Assembly: GCF_000350225.1 (NCBI RefSeq)
Contig: NW_005179032.1
Location: forward strand, 124,001-188,000
Source of the DNA: Chondrus crispus
Taxonomy: Eukaryota > Rhodophyta > Florideophyceae > Gigartinales > Gigartinaceae
DNA length: 64,000 bases
Direction: 5' to 3'
The notes under the pieces are model-generated. The model saw only the letters and a list, made by a program, of their open reading frames with translations. It did no database searches and was not told where the DNA came from. The position numbers and the translations under genes were made by a program. Positions 43,047 to 52,584 of this stretch are shown here, piece after piece (the first letter of the stretch is position 1; every line of letters begins with the position of its first letter).

Positions 43047-45564
43047 GAGCGAAGATGTCGTCTAACGCGTCAAAGCTGTCCTCGTCCTCCACTGTACCCT
43101 CGGCCGGTTCGGCCATAAAGCATGGGATTTCGTCGACGGTTTCTCCTGATGTCCGTAATCTTGACAGGGCACCAGCTTGGCTGTTAGCCTTGCCCTTATT
43201 GTACTTGATTTCGAAATCAAATTCCGAGAGGCGGAGCCTCCATCGGATTAATCTCCCGCTGGGGTCGGTTACGTTCATCAACCACCTCAATAAGGCATGG
43301 TCGGTATGCACAATGAAGTGCTCGCCATATAGATATGGTCTTAGAGTCTGTACGGCCCAAAATACCGCTAGACATTCTTTTTCTGATACGAAATAGTTTC
43401 TCTCGGCTGCGGCTAACGTTTTTGAAAAGAACCCGATGGGTTTACGTTGCGCATCCGGATGCGTTTGAAACAATGCAGCGCCGATTTGATAGTCGCTTGT
43501 ATCCGTGTCTACCGAGTATGGTAGGTCCTTCTTCGGCAGCACCAACACCGGTGGCGCCAAGACAGCGTCTTTGAGCTTATGAAAAGCTTTTTGGCATGGT
43601 TCGTCGAATCTTTCAAACTGGACCGGTTGTCCTTTCTTCAGTAGTTGGTTTAGAGGATGCGCAATTTTCACATAATGCGGAACAAACATGCAGTAGACAT
43701 CGCAAAGTCCTAGGAAGCTTCTGAGCTGTGTCTGCGTTTGAGTGTACCTCACTTGTTCCAATGCCGCAGTTCGCGCGGCGTCAACTTCGAGCGTACCTGA
43801 CCGAACGACGTGGCCCAGGTACTTGATCTTTTCGACGAAACATTCGCATTTGCGAAGCTTGAGCTTCACACCTACCTTCTGCAATACAGACAGTATTTCG
43901 CCAACGTGGAGGACGTGCTCCTCCCAGGATTTTCTGAAAATGATGATATCATCTAGATATACCAGACAGCATTTCCAACGGAACGGAGAGAGCAGGATAT
44001 CCATGGCTCTCTGAAACGTCGCTGGCGCGTTGGTAAGCCCGAAGGGCATTCTTGAGAATCGGTACAAACCTGAGTGACACGAAAGTGCAGTTTTGTCGCG
44101 GTCGCTTTCGGGAATTTCCATCTGCCAGTACCCTGAGATCGCGTCCAACGCGGAGAAAACCTTGGTGTCACCAAGCGAGTCCAGACACTCGTCCATGCGC
44201 GGCAAAGGGTACGTCTCCTTCACCGTCACCGCGTTTAACCTGCGGTAGTCTACGCAAAAGCGCATTGAACCGTCCGGCTTGGGCACTAATAAAACGGGCA
44301 ACGCCCATTCTGACTGCGCCGGTTCGATGACTCCTGCTTCTAACATCTTCTGTACTTCTGCGTCCTCGACCTCCCGAGCCTTTGGACCGGCTCGGGAGGA
44401 AGCTTGTGCGATTGGCCTGGTCTCCGGGACCAACTCGATGCGGTGGACCGTGGTATTAATTTTACAAAGGGTCCCATCCCACATCTTAGAGTATTTCTTC
44501 AACATCCGTCGGAACTGCTCGCCCAGCCGTTGGGGCACGTGGCTCAGGTCGAGGTCCTCCACGTCCGGCGGTGGGGGCTCAATCCGCTGCTCCGGCTTCG
44601 ACGATGCCGTCGCAGAGAGCCCACTCGACCGTTCTTCTGGCTGGTCCTCGGGCGCTTGATCCGACGGTTTGCATCTTGTCTCGGCCTTAGGCGTCTTGGT
44701 AGAATTTGGAAAATTTTCCTTCTTTCTTTCTTGAATCCCGAGAACTTCACCAATGGTGGTTTTGCTCTCGAGCGCGGCCCTCGGGTGCGGTAATAATTCT
44801 GCCACCACTTGGCCTTTTTCCACCCTGACAGGGTACGTCCTAAAATTCGAAACGAGTAAACGAAATGGCCGGTCAGGCCCAACCTGAACGACACCATTCG
44901 TGCACGTCAACCCGTGCCTTTCGTATAACGACGAGTACGGCTGAACCACAACCAAACCCGCCCTCTTGGAGGTGTATTCCACGACGCGTTGCGTCCCTGG
45001 CTCGATAGTCGTGGCTCTTGCCACTTCTACCTTAGGGGAAATTCGCTCCCCCGTTCCATCATTCTCGTCCTCTCCCGGGACGAGATTCTTCTTCTCTTTT
45101 CTCGTCGAGAACCGCCTAACTATCGGAACCTCCGAGAAATCCGCCAACTCAACCGTTTTATTCCTTGGATAAATTGCTTCCACAAACCGGTCACAGTAGT
45201 CCGCGCCTATAATTAGCGGGACTGCTAGTTTTTCGCATACAATAAACTCGGCTGCGGCCACAAATCTTCCAAGCCTCACAAGCATTTTAATTGTGCCGAG
45301 AGTCCGGAGTGGCCTATTGTTCGCGTCGCCAACGTCTTGGGTCGGTCCGTAGGACACCAAAATTTCCATTCCTGCTGGAAGTTCCGACCTTCGAACCAAA
45401 TTCGGTCCGGCACCCGTGTCCAGCACGGACCACACTCGACTCATCAATCCGACCGTTGGTCCAATATCCGCGTAAACTTTGTAGTTTTTTCGTGCGAGGA
45501 CCAAGATCTTTTCAGGACATCCTTGTCGCTTAACCCTGTACCAGTGCTTACGAATTTGATCCAT
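43027..45564 (-). CDS. gypsy A2 pol: protease, RT, RNase H (intact frame)
   Basis: 845 open codons, the longest uninterrupted pol frame in the window. Protease: SVLDTGAGPNLVRR near residue 47. RT: VDYRRLNAVT, LPRMDECLDSLG, MPFGLTNAPATFQRAM and YLDDIIIF. RNase H: SVDTDTSDYQIGAAL, ERNYFVSEKECLAVFW, HTDHALLRWLM. One conserved RNase H residue differs from A3 (DTDTS for DTDAS). The frame ends in GGRL at a G-run where A3 reads on into the integrase linker, i.e. a small frameshift. The ATG at 45564 is internal; homologues extend upstream into the gag overlap. Confidence 0.88.
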   Translation of the reverse strand: MDQIRKHWYRVKRQGCPEKILVLARKNYKVYADIGPTVGLMSRVWSVLDTGAGPNLVRRSELPAGMEILVSYGPTQDVGDANNRPLRTLGTIKMLVRLGRFVAAAEFIVCEKLAVPLIIGADYCDRFVEAIYPRNKTVELADFSEVPIVRRFSTRKEKKNLVPGEDENDGTGERISPKVEVARATTIEPGTQRVVEYTSKRAGLVVVQPYSSLYERHGLTCTNGVVQVGPDRPFRLLVSNFRTYPVRVEKGQVVAELLPHPRAALESKTTIGEVLGIQERKKENFPNSTKTPKAETRCKPSDQAPEDQPEERSSGLSATASSKPEQRIEPPPPDVEDLDLSHVPQRLGEQFRRMLKKYSKMWDGTLCKINTTVHRIELVPETRPIAQASSRAGPKAREVEDAEVQKMLEAGVIEPAQSEWALPVLLVPKPDGSMRFCVDYRRLNAVTVKETYPLPRMDECLDSLGDTKVFSALDAISGYWQMEIPESDRDKTALSCHSGLYRFSRMPFGLTNAPATFQRAMDILLSPFRWKCCLVYLDDIIIFRKSWEEHVLHVGEILSVLQKVGVKLKLRKCECFVEKIKYLGHVVRSGTLEVDAARTAALEQVRYTQTQTQLRSFLGLCDVYCMFVPHYVKIAHPLNQLLKKGQPVQFERFDEPCQKAFHKLKDAVLAPPVLVLPKKDLPYSVDTDTSDYQIGAALFQTHPDAQRKPIGFFSKTLAAAERNYFVSEKECLAVFWAVQTLRPYLYGEHFIVHTDHALLRWLMNVTDPSGRLIRWRLRLSEFDFEIKYNKGKANSQAGALSRLRTSGETVDEIPCFMAEPAEGTVEDEDSFDALDDIFALDGGRL

Positions 45565-45746
45565 CGGACGATCCTTGTCTCGACTTAGAATTTTCTTGAC
45601 AACAGTCGGCTTCTTCGGCCTATCCCCTATTTCAACTACCTCCTCGTCGAGACCTTCCCTTCTTGCTAGAGACGGGGAACGGGACTGAGTTCCGGACGCA
45701 GTACGGTGAACCTGCGCCTCTCGTGACTCCCTCGAGATTCCCCTCT

Positions 45747-47157
45747 CTAGTTTCCCTGCGGTTGCAGGTTCCTTCTCACGTCCGACGACGCGGGCCGCGC
45801 GGCGGGCCCTCTAAAGGGTTGGTTCGACCTTGGCGTTGAAGCACTCGGCGTTCTCGCTGTCTGCGAATCGAACCAATTCTTGACCCTCAGATAACCCGTC
45901 GATAGTATCCCCAATCTCTCCATCGGAGACAACGCCTCATAATTTCCCAAAACTCGGTGCATTTCCCGGAGGGAAAGAAGGCACGTTGGCGCGGCGTGCC
46001 CCTTTTCGTAACAGTGATAGCACACCAGTCCGTGCTTCTTGACGGGATATTGCGGCCTCAGTCCTCCACGGGCCGGCGGCCTTCCTTCAGGTTGCGGCCT
46101 TCCCATCCAACCTGGCCTTCGAAACATTGTGCTCTTGTCTTCCATCGGAATGCGCGTCGCCGGCGTGTGGCAGCCCCCTCGGAACGCTAACACGGGATCC
46201 GTAGTGTCCGAATACGCAACTTCCCGTAAGTGGGCGCGTCATTACTGTAGACGCGCCGCTCGGGTCTTCTTCTCCGTAGCCGTTTACCTCTGTTGATTCA
46301 ATAAAATCGCCCTCGGCGATAAGCGCACCTCCATAACCATTCTCATTTGGGTGAGGGGAGCTTACTTCTTCTGACCCAGAAATTGACTCGGCCAGGTGGG
46401 CAGCGCCGCGAATTTTTCGCGCGGCATGCGGGGAAATCTGCTTGCTCCCCTTCCTCAGCGCCGCTGGCGCTTGCATGGTGACCCTCTTGGACTTGTTTCC
46501 CTGGGCGCGGCTCGCCGAGCCATGCGCCTTCGAATAATTGACCAGCCTTAGGAAAGACACGTCCCTATTGTCCTGACGATATTGGGACACCATTGGCTTG
46601 ATACTGGCGTCGAGCCCTTCGATAAACGTCGTAATTTGTTCCTCCATCGAGTAAACGTTTCCACATCGATTGCTTGCGTCCGTCAGACGGATATAGAATT
46701 CCATCTCGTCTTCGGACGGTCTCTGATGTACTTCTCGAAAGGCGAGCACGGCTTGGCGGATGGCCTCATCGGTCGCGAAACTTCGCAATAACCACTGCAC
46801 AGCCTCCGCCCAGACGGAAAATTTCCCATAGTGGGTTCCGGCCGTCTGTGACACAGAAGTGTACTGTCTTAGGGCTATTCCGCAGAGGAACTCCGGCAAC
46901 AAACGGATCGCTTGACCTTCGTTCATCTCTTGCGTGTCGAATTCTTGAACCAGCTTGGCCAAGAAATCCAGAACCAATACGCCATCATCGCCGTTGAACG
47001 TCTTGTATCTCTTCATCTTCGGTGGTATGTCTCTTCTAATTTTTCGCACGGCGGACTGCCGCGCGCTAGACAAATACGTCTGCGGGTTCCGTAAGCGGTA
47101 CGTCCGATACGAAAGCAACTTCTTGAAGAGGTAGTTGGTCGGATTTAATTCCTCCAA
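45747..47157 (-). pseudogene. gypsy A2 gag: capsid-like part and zinc knuckle
   Basis: Frame 47157-46087 encodes EELNPTNYLFKKLLSY, then a Ty3/gypsy capsid-like helical region (YKTFNGDDG, EFLCGIALRQY, WLLRSF, RLTDASNRCGNVYSM, FIEGLDASIKPMV). After a frameshift near 46190 the frame to 45747 has the knuckle CYHCYEKGHAAPTC and the LREMHRVLGNYEAL segment. It provides the piece of gag that A1 has lost. Confidence 0.85.
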
Positions 47158-48050
47158 CTCCTCCCATCGCGGACCGCGTCACGTCGCGATATCTTCTGGC
47201 TCTGCGTCCACATCCCTTCGCGAGGCGGACGAAGTAATTCCGCCGCTCTTGTAGCTCTTCTTATTCGATGAAATTCCATTTCCTTCTGCTGATCGTCGGC
47301 CGGAATTTCCTGAATGGTTCGACGAACCGTCGCCACGATTTCCTTCTGAACCATTCGACTCCGAATTTGAGTCGAAATTTTCACGGTCCCCACTGCAGTG
47401 GCCTTTCTTCTTTCGGCCTTTGGCCGTCTTGGAACTTCTCATTTTGGAGTCCCTAATCGGACAAACTTGTCCCTCTTCGTTCGGTCTTCAAGCCTTTCTT
47501 CGCCCGAGAGCGGCCCTTCCTCTAACCTTGGTACTGACCGGCCCGCAGCCTGCTCAAGGTCCTTGAGGCGGCGCGCGGCGCCGTCAAAATTATCATCGAT
47601 GCTGCCCCTTGTTTTGGCCAGAGTCTCCAGGGCTTGATTCGCGTCTTGCCCCGCTTCCTTGGCGGCGAGCTGCAGCTATTCGAACACCTCCGGCTCTCGG
47701 CCCTTGGTCGCATCGGTTAGCCAATTCTCGACGAGAACCACGCGAGCGGTCAGCTCTTCCAACGCGGCGTGGAACTCGGAGGTTTGCAACTCCAGTTGCT
47801 TGTGCACGAGGGCTAATTCAGCCTCGAGATCCTTCTTCGTCTTCAGGCGAATTTCGCCAATCATCTTCTGTAACCTGGTTTCCAGGTTATCCTTGTCGGC
47901 TTCAATCCCCGTCGGGGGTTCTTGACCTTCGGGATCCGTGGCCGTATTGGCCTGGCTTCGTGTGCGAGGACCTCGCGGGATCCTCGACGCCCTTGCCGAT
48001 CCGCTTCGGCTCGCCCCGGGACCGACGTCTCCGGGGGCGATTGTCGACAT
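47158..48050 (-). pseudogene. gypsy A2 gag, N-terminal coiled-coil part
   Basis: Starts MSTIAPGDVGPGASRSGS. A heptad-rich coiled-coil segment (AELALVHKQLELQTSEF) follows, a TAG at 47676-47678 interrupts it, and a Ser/Asn/Lys-rich linker lies in other frames to about 47180. Same organisation as A1 at 9011-9905. Confidence 0.8.
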
Positions 48051-48193
48051 GGTCCGTCACAAAGGAACGAACTTAAACAAAACAAAAAACCAGAACGCTA
48101 TAATACGTCAAATAAACTTACGTCACCGAGACCACTTTGGTAGTGCGTCTCCACGCACGCAGTTTCTAGGTCCGGTCTCCTGTACACTAGTTT

Positions 48194-48209
48194 CTAGGTC
48201 GGGAGACCA
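48194..48209 (-). other. primer binding site of A2
   Basis: On minus TGGTCTCCCGACCTAG, four bases after the LTR end. It matches the first site of A1. A second partial copy (GCACTACCAAAGTGGTCTC) lies further into the leader near 48130-48150. Confidence 0.7.
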
Positions 48210-48213
48210 CTTA

Positions 48214-49274
48214 TGTAGTGCAATGTGCCTGGTAGGCCGCGAACACAGTCCGACGGTCACACAAAAAGAAGAAAACAGCAACAACGACAACCACTGCCGA
48301 TGGCACGCGCTACGGAGCGTTCGAAACTCCCTTTCCTCTTGTGTGAGCTTGCGGCCCACGGTAGCTCAACTCCGACGGGGGGGTCACCCCCCCGTCGGAG
48401 TTGTCGTTAGTAAGGAAAGATGCCCGGCCTAGGAGGATAATGGTGGTAGAGACTTGTGAAGACTTGAATGCTCGGCGAGTGCGGGTTGGGCTTGTGTACG
48501 AGAATGTAACCGCCGTTCGCTGGATTGTAAGGCCAATGCTCGACGAGCGTCTTCAGCACCTTGCGTATAATTCAAGGTCTTCGACGGGGGCTTGTTCAGC
48601 ACTACCCTACAGAATCGTAACCGTGTAGCAACGCTACTACCGACGTGTTGCTCGATGGCAAAACACCAACACCAATGCGATGGCAATCGCAGCTGATGGC
48701 ACCAACACTGTCTTGTGCATGATAAGACCTTCGAAGGAGGCGTCGTTGCAACAGCCTCCCGACGGAACAGGACACTGTAACAGCGCTACGACCTACGTGC
48801 AGCCCGACGGCAAAATACCAACACCGGATCGGTCACGACCGACTCCAATGGAACCAACACAATTAAGAGAAAAATAGATGTAGAGATAGAAAAGGATAGG
48901 AATTAGAGATAGAAAAGGGTAAAAGGATAATAAAAGGGGACCTCGAGCAATAGAGGATGTCGTTATCAACGTAGAAGTGAAGCGCGTCGCGTGATCGGAA
49001 GCGGCCTTCGACGAAGGCGAGATCTAACTCCGGCAACTCGGGTTACCTTTACTCACTTGGGTTGGTAACTGGAATATGCTCTATAGCCCCGCCGGGGCGA
49101 GTTCAGTAGCTCCCGGCTCTAGATTCTAGATCTAATTTGTAAATAGAATTAAATAACTAAAGTAATCGTGCGCATCGTTGCACACGTGTGTCCTCCATTC
49201 CAGACCACTGCATCCAATCTTTTTCCTTTTCTCACTTCCTTTCACCCCCTACCAGAGACGGGTATTGCACTACA
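48214..49274 (-). repeat. 5' LTR of A2
   Basis: 1061 bp, ends TGTAGTGCAAT/ATTGCACTACA. The portion below about 49040 is close to the 3' LTR. The last 230 bp (U3) differ and are poorly alignable, although CACGTG is kept at 49183. Includes a short perfect palindrome around 48370-48398 (CTCCGACGGGGGGG inverted). Confidence 0.88.
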
Positions 49275-49430
49275 CCTACACGACGAGGAGGAGGCTGGGT
49301 CACTGGGTTTGTAGGAGGGTCGCGTTTTCTGGACGGCCGAGGATCGGGCGACAAGTGTAGCGCTGAGGGAGTTTAAGGCAGTGAGGCTTCTGTTGCAGAG
49401 GCACTTAGCCGACTACGTCTCCCAGTCGAG
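49275..49430 (+). pseudogene. short coding remnant, possibly RNase H of another retroelement
   Basis: One plus frame reads FWTAEDRATSVALREFKA then VRLLLQRHLADYV before the B3 LTR begins. REFKAV followed by a leucine-rich helix resembles the RNase H of some retroelements, possibly DIRS-like. It is too short to be sure. Confidence 0.3.
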
Positions 49431-50057
49431 TGTGGGATAACTCTTCTAGTCCCTGGGTTGGGTGCGAGGCGGAGGCTTCGCCGAGGGTTCACGCAACGCG
49501 GACGCGCGGCGCGCTAATTAAACTATTACGGACGAACTCTCTAAAAGGGAGTAGCTCACTCGCCGGTTACGCGCAGTCGCTCCGTGGTTCGTATACGGAG
49601 GCGACCGGTGCGGGTTAAAAGCCAGCGCGCGATAAACTTACCGGACGGTCGTATACAGGCGCGAAAGGGACGGGGCCGAGCTTGCCCCAGTTTACTGGTG
49701 GGGACGGGTGTCAGGTCTTAACCCCTCGGAGGGACGCCTCGGACACCTATCCCAGTACAGTACCTGCCGCCTAGTGCGTGCCGGGTACTGTACACAATTA
49801 AAATGCTAGCACCAGAATTACCAATTACCGCGCGGATGCTGCCACTACACGTGCGCGCTGCCGTACACGCGTAATAGCAGTCACCCCGCACATGAGCGTG
49901 GTGACCGGTACCGGAGGCGCTCCTCCACCCGCTCCGATGCCGGCTCCTTCCGCACCGCAACCGTCCGGCCGGTCTTCTCTGGAGCGGCTCCGCCAGGAGG
50001 CTGCGTTCACTGCCCTGTTGTACGCTTGCTCCTTTGAGGGGACAACCTTTCCTTTGC
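49431..50057. repeat. B3: B2-type LTR fused to antisense ORF C-terminus
   Basis: 49431-49885 copies the B2 LTR from TGTGGGATAA to about the start of its CACGTG array. At 49888 it jumps to sequence matching B2 position 12722, encoding VVTGTGG and RQEAAFTALLYACSFEG of the antisense protein, and ends near 50057. About 2.4 kb of LTR and ORF are deleted between. An ATG at 49892 opens a long frame, but only its first 56 codons are homologous to anything here. Confidence 0.75.
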
Positions 50058-51530
50058 GGGGCCCTTCGATGGGGTCCGAACCGCATTGCAAGAGAGAGGG
50101 GGGTAAGAGCGTCGTCACAGTCCTCCCTCCGCCCCATCGAGCTGGCAGACCCCGCGCACGCCGCACGGAGCGGACCACGACGAGGACCCCGCGCATCGCC
50201 TCGCCCGCTCGTACGCGCCGAGAACGTACTCGCGAAGATAACGTCGTCGCAATCATCGCGTCGTCGCCACGCTACAGCGTGCGGACGCACACGCCACAGA
50301 GCGCCTCCGTGGGAAGACCGCCGTGCCCATTTTTTCCGCTACCGCGGCCGCGTGCGGCGATGCGGGGCGCGCGTGCGCGCCGTCACGAAACCATGCAGCA
50401 ACCCCGCCCCCGCCTCCTCGACAGGCGTGCCTCTGCCCCAACGCACTGGCGGGCCCCGCGCACGCCACACGAGGCGAACTACAAAGAAGATTCTGCGTTT
50501 CGCCGCGACCGCTCGTATGAGCCAAGAGCAATACTCGCGAAGACACCGTCGTCGCAAGCATCGCTTCGTTGCCACGAAGCAGCGCTCGAACGCGCATACC
50601 AGCGAGCGCCTCCGCACGTAAGCCGCCTCGCGCTGCTCTTCCCCGTCACCGTGTGCGCGCTGTCACGCAAGCTGCGGCAGCTCCGTCCCCCCCACCGCGA
50701 CAGGCGCGATCCCGCGACTCGTAACGGACGCGCGCACCGCCTTAGTGGCAGCAACGTGCCTCTCCGATAAGAGAGGGACGGGTTCCGCCTAAAACGGACT
50801 GTGTAAGTCGCCCGCGAGGGACGACCGAACGTGGATTCCAAGCCCGAAGCCCATGAAGGGGGCAGAGGCTCGACGCACGTGGCTAGCCGCTAACCGACCC
50901 AAGGCACATGCCTCAACGTCACTGGCTCGCTGGCGCGCGGGCGTTCTCAGGCCCCGACCTCCGGCGACCACCTCCGGATGAGGTGGGGACAACCCGTCGC
51001 CGTGACCCGGGAACATGCGAAACGCGACGTGGGACCTCGGATGACGACCCCGTACACCTCCCCCGCCCTGCCCGACGGGGCGGAGCGAAGAACGCGTATC
51101 GGGGGACCACACGCAAAGCAACCCTGCGATGCACGGGGACTCGATAATGCCGCGGCCGTGTTACGCGTGACGAGAAAAATGAAAGTCACCACGGGCGCGG
51201 CGAAGCGAACCACGCCCGCGCCTCGGTCAGACGACACAGCCGCGCAGCCCACAACAATTAGGGGACGACCCCTGAGGGGACGGGCTCAGCCACGCGAAGG
51301 GATCAGACCGCGCGGACGCTCGCTCGCGGTACGAAGGGGGGAGGCGACTCCGTCTCGACGTTTTATTGTACGCACCGCCACGCTCGCGTGCTCGCCGACA
51401 TAAGAGGAGGAAGCCGCGACGGTAGCGACTAGCGTCATTACACAGCACTTTAGACCCAGGACCATAATGGTCTGGAGGACAGTACCCCGGGTATCGCGGG
51501 ACCTCGATGGCCATCGATGCTAGACTGGAC
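50058..51530. repeat. GC-rich region with ~304-bp direct repeats
   Basis: CCCCGCGCACG at 50150 and 50454, and TACTCGCGAAGA at 50228 and 50532, show a period of 304 bp over at least 170 bp. A weaker third copy (CACCGCGACAGGCG near 50695) follows. Frames are open on both strands because of composition; none is convincing. The part after about 50770 has no recognisable content. Confidence 0.65.
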
Positions 51531-52459
51531 TGTAGTGCAATGCGCCTGTTAGGCAGAGACCAAGGTCCGACGGTCCAACACAAACAACAGCAACAAAAAC
51601 AACGACTGCCAACGGCACAGCGCTACGGAGTGTTCGAAGCTCCCTGTCCTCTTTAAGCGGGTTTGCGGCCCGCAGTAGCTCGGATCCCTGGTAGGGGGGG
51701 GCAAAGAGAAGGGCCCAGCCCGGGATCGGTAAATGGTGGTAGAGACTTGTAAAGGCAACTGCTCGACGAGTTCGGAGGGGTGTTTAGGTAAACCTGGTCC
51801 GATGGGTCGTAAATCCAATGCTCGAAGAGCGCCTTGTACACCTTATACCCTTGATAAGGTCTTCGACGGGGACGTCGCAACGTAGCCCGTCGAGAAAGAA
51901 GAAAACGTAGCAGCGCTACACCGTCGTACTGCCCGATGGCAAATTACCAACAACGGATCGGTCGCAACCGAATTCCGATGGAACCAACACTGAGAAAAGC
52001 ACCACTGGTGCACCAACACAGAAGCCCGATGGCAAATGACGTCACGTTGCGGATCGCAATCCTACAAGGTGGGACCAACTCAAGATTAAGGGAAATTAGG
52101 ATAGGGAAATAAAGGGAAAAGGAATGGGACCCCCGAGCGCAAAGGATAAAGTAATCTGTAGATAAAGGGAATGTCTTGTAAAAGACGGACTTCAACCACG
52201 GCGATATCAGACTCTGGCAACTCGGGTTACCTTTACTGACTTTGTGGTCAGAGGGCTAAGGTATATATCGCCCCGCCGGAGCCACTACAGTAGCTCTCGG
52301 CGCTAGATCCTAGATCTAATCTAATGTTAAATAACTAATATGCAACTAATTAAAATTAATAATTAAAATAATAAAGTGAAATGAGTTCCACTTTTGCTTG
52401 TCATACCCCATCATTTTCATTGCTTTTCACCCCCCTTTTCAGGTGCGTATTGCACTACA
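51531..52459 (-). repeat. 3' LTR of A3
   Basis: 929 bp with the same 11-bp inverted ends. U3 differs from A1 and A2 but matches the fragment at 18166-18787. TATATA at 52262-52267 lies 323 bp upstream of the antisense ATG and reads in either direction. Confidence 0.9.
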
Positions 52460-52471
52460 TATCCCCCTTCT
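52460..52471 (-). other. polypurine tract of A3
   Basis: On minus AGAAGGGGGATA next to the LTR, identical in A1 and A2. Confidence 0.85.
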
Positions 52472-52584
52472 GAGCGCCCTTGCGCAACGCCCAGCCATCG
52501 TATAATCTCCTGCCGCTGCTGACCGTGTTTCCCGGTCATCAATCACTCTGCCCGGCGTTCTAGCAAGGGTAAGACGAAAATACC

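Larger units (their letters stand above)
35594..49274 (-). mobile_element. Ty3/gypsy chromovirus A2 (integrase-deleted, mosaic LTRs)
   Basis: Minus-strand order: LTR (49274-48214), primer site, gag (48050-45747), protease-RT-RNase H (45564-43027), deleted integrase with retained chromodomain (43046-42315), spacer, antisense gene (36775-38701 plus), polypurine tract and LTR (36649-35594). Flanking pentamers differ (GTTGG left, CCTAC right) and the two LTRs diverge strongly in U3. The two ends therefore probably come from different insertions joined by recombination, or the LTRs were converted. Confidence 0.78.

Noticed and set aside
49275-49279. CCTAC as target duplication of A2
   Set aside because: The five bases outside the other LTR are GTTGG, so the pair does not match.
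49892-50770. 292-codon plus frame
   Set aside because: Only the first 56 codons match the B2 antisense protein; the rest crosses tandem repeats and is open on both strands because of composition.
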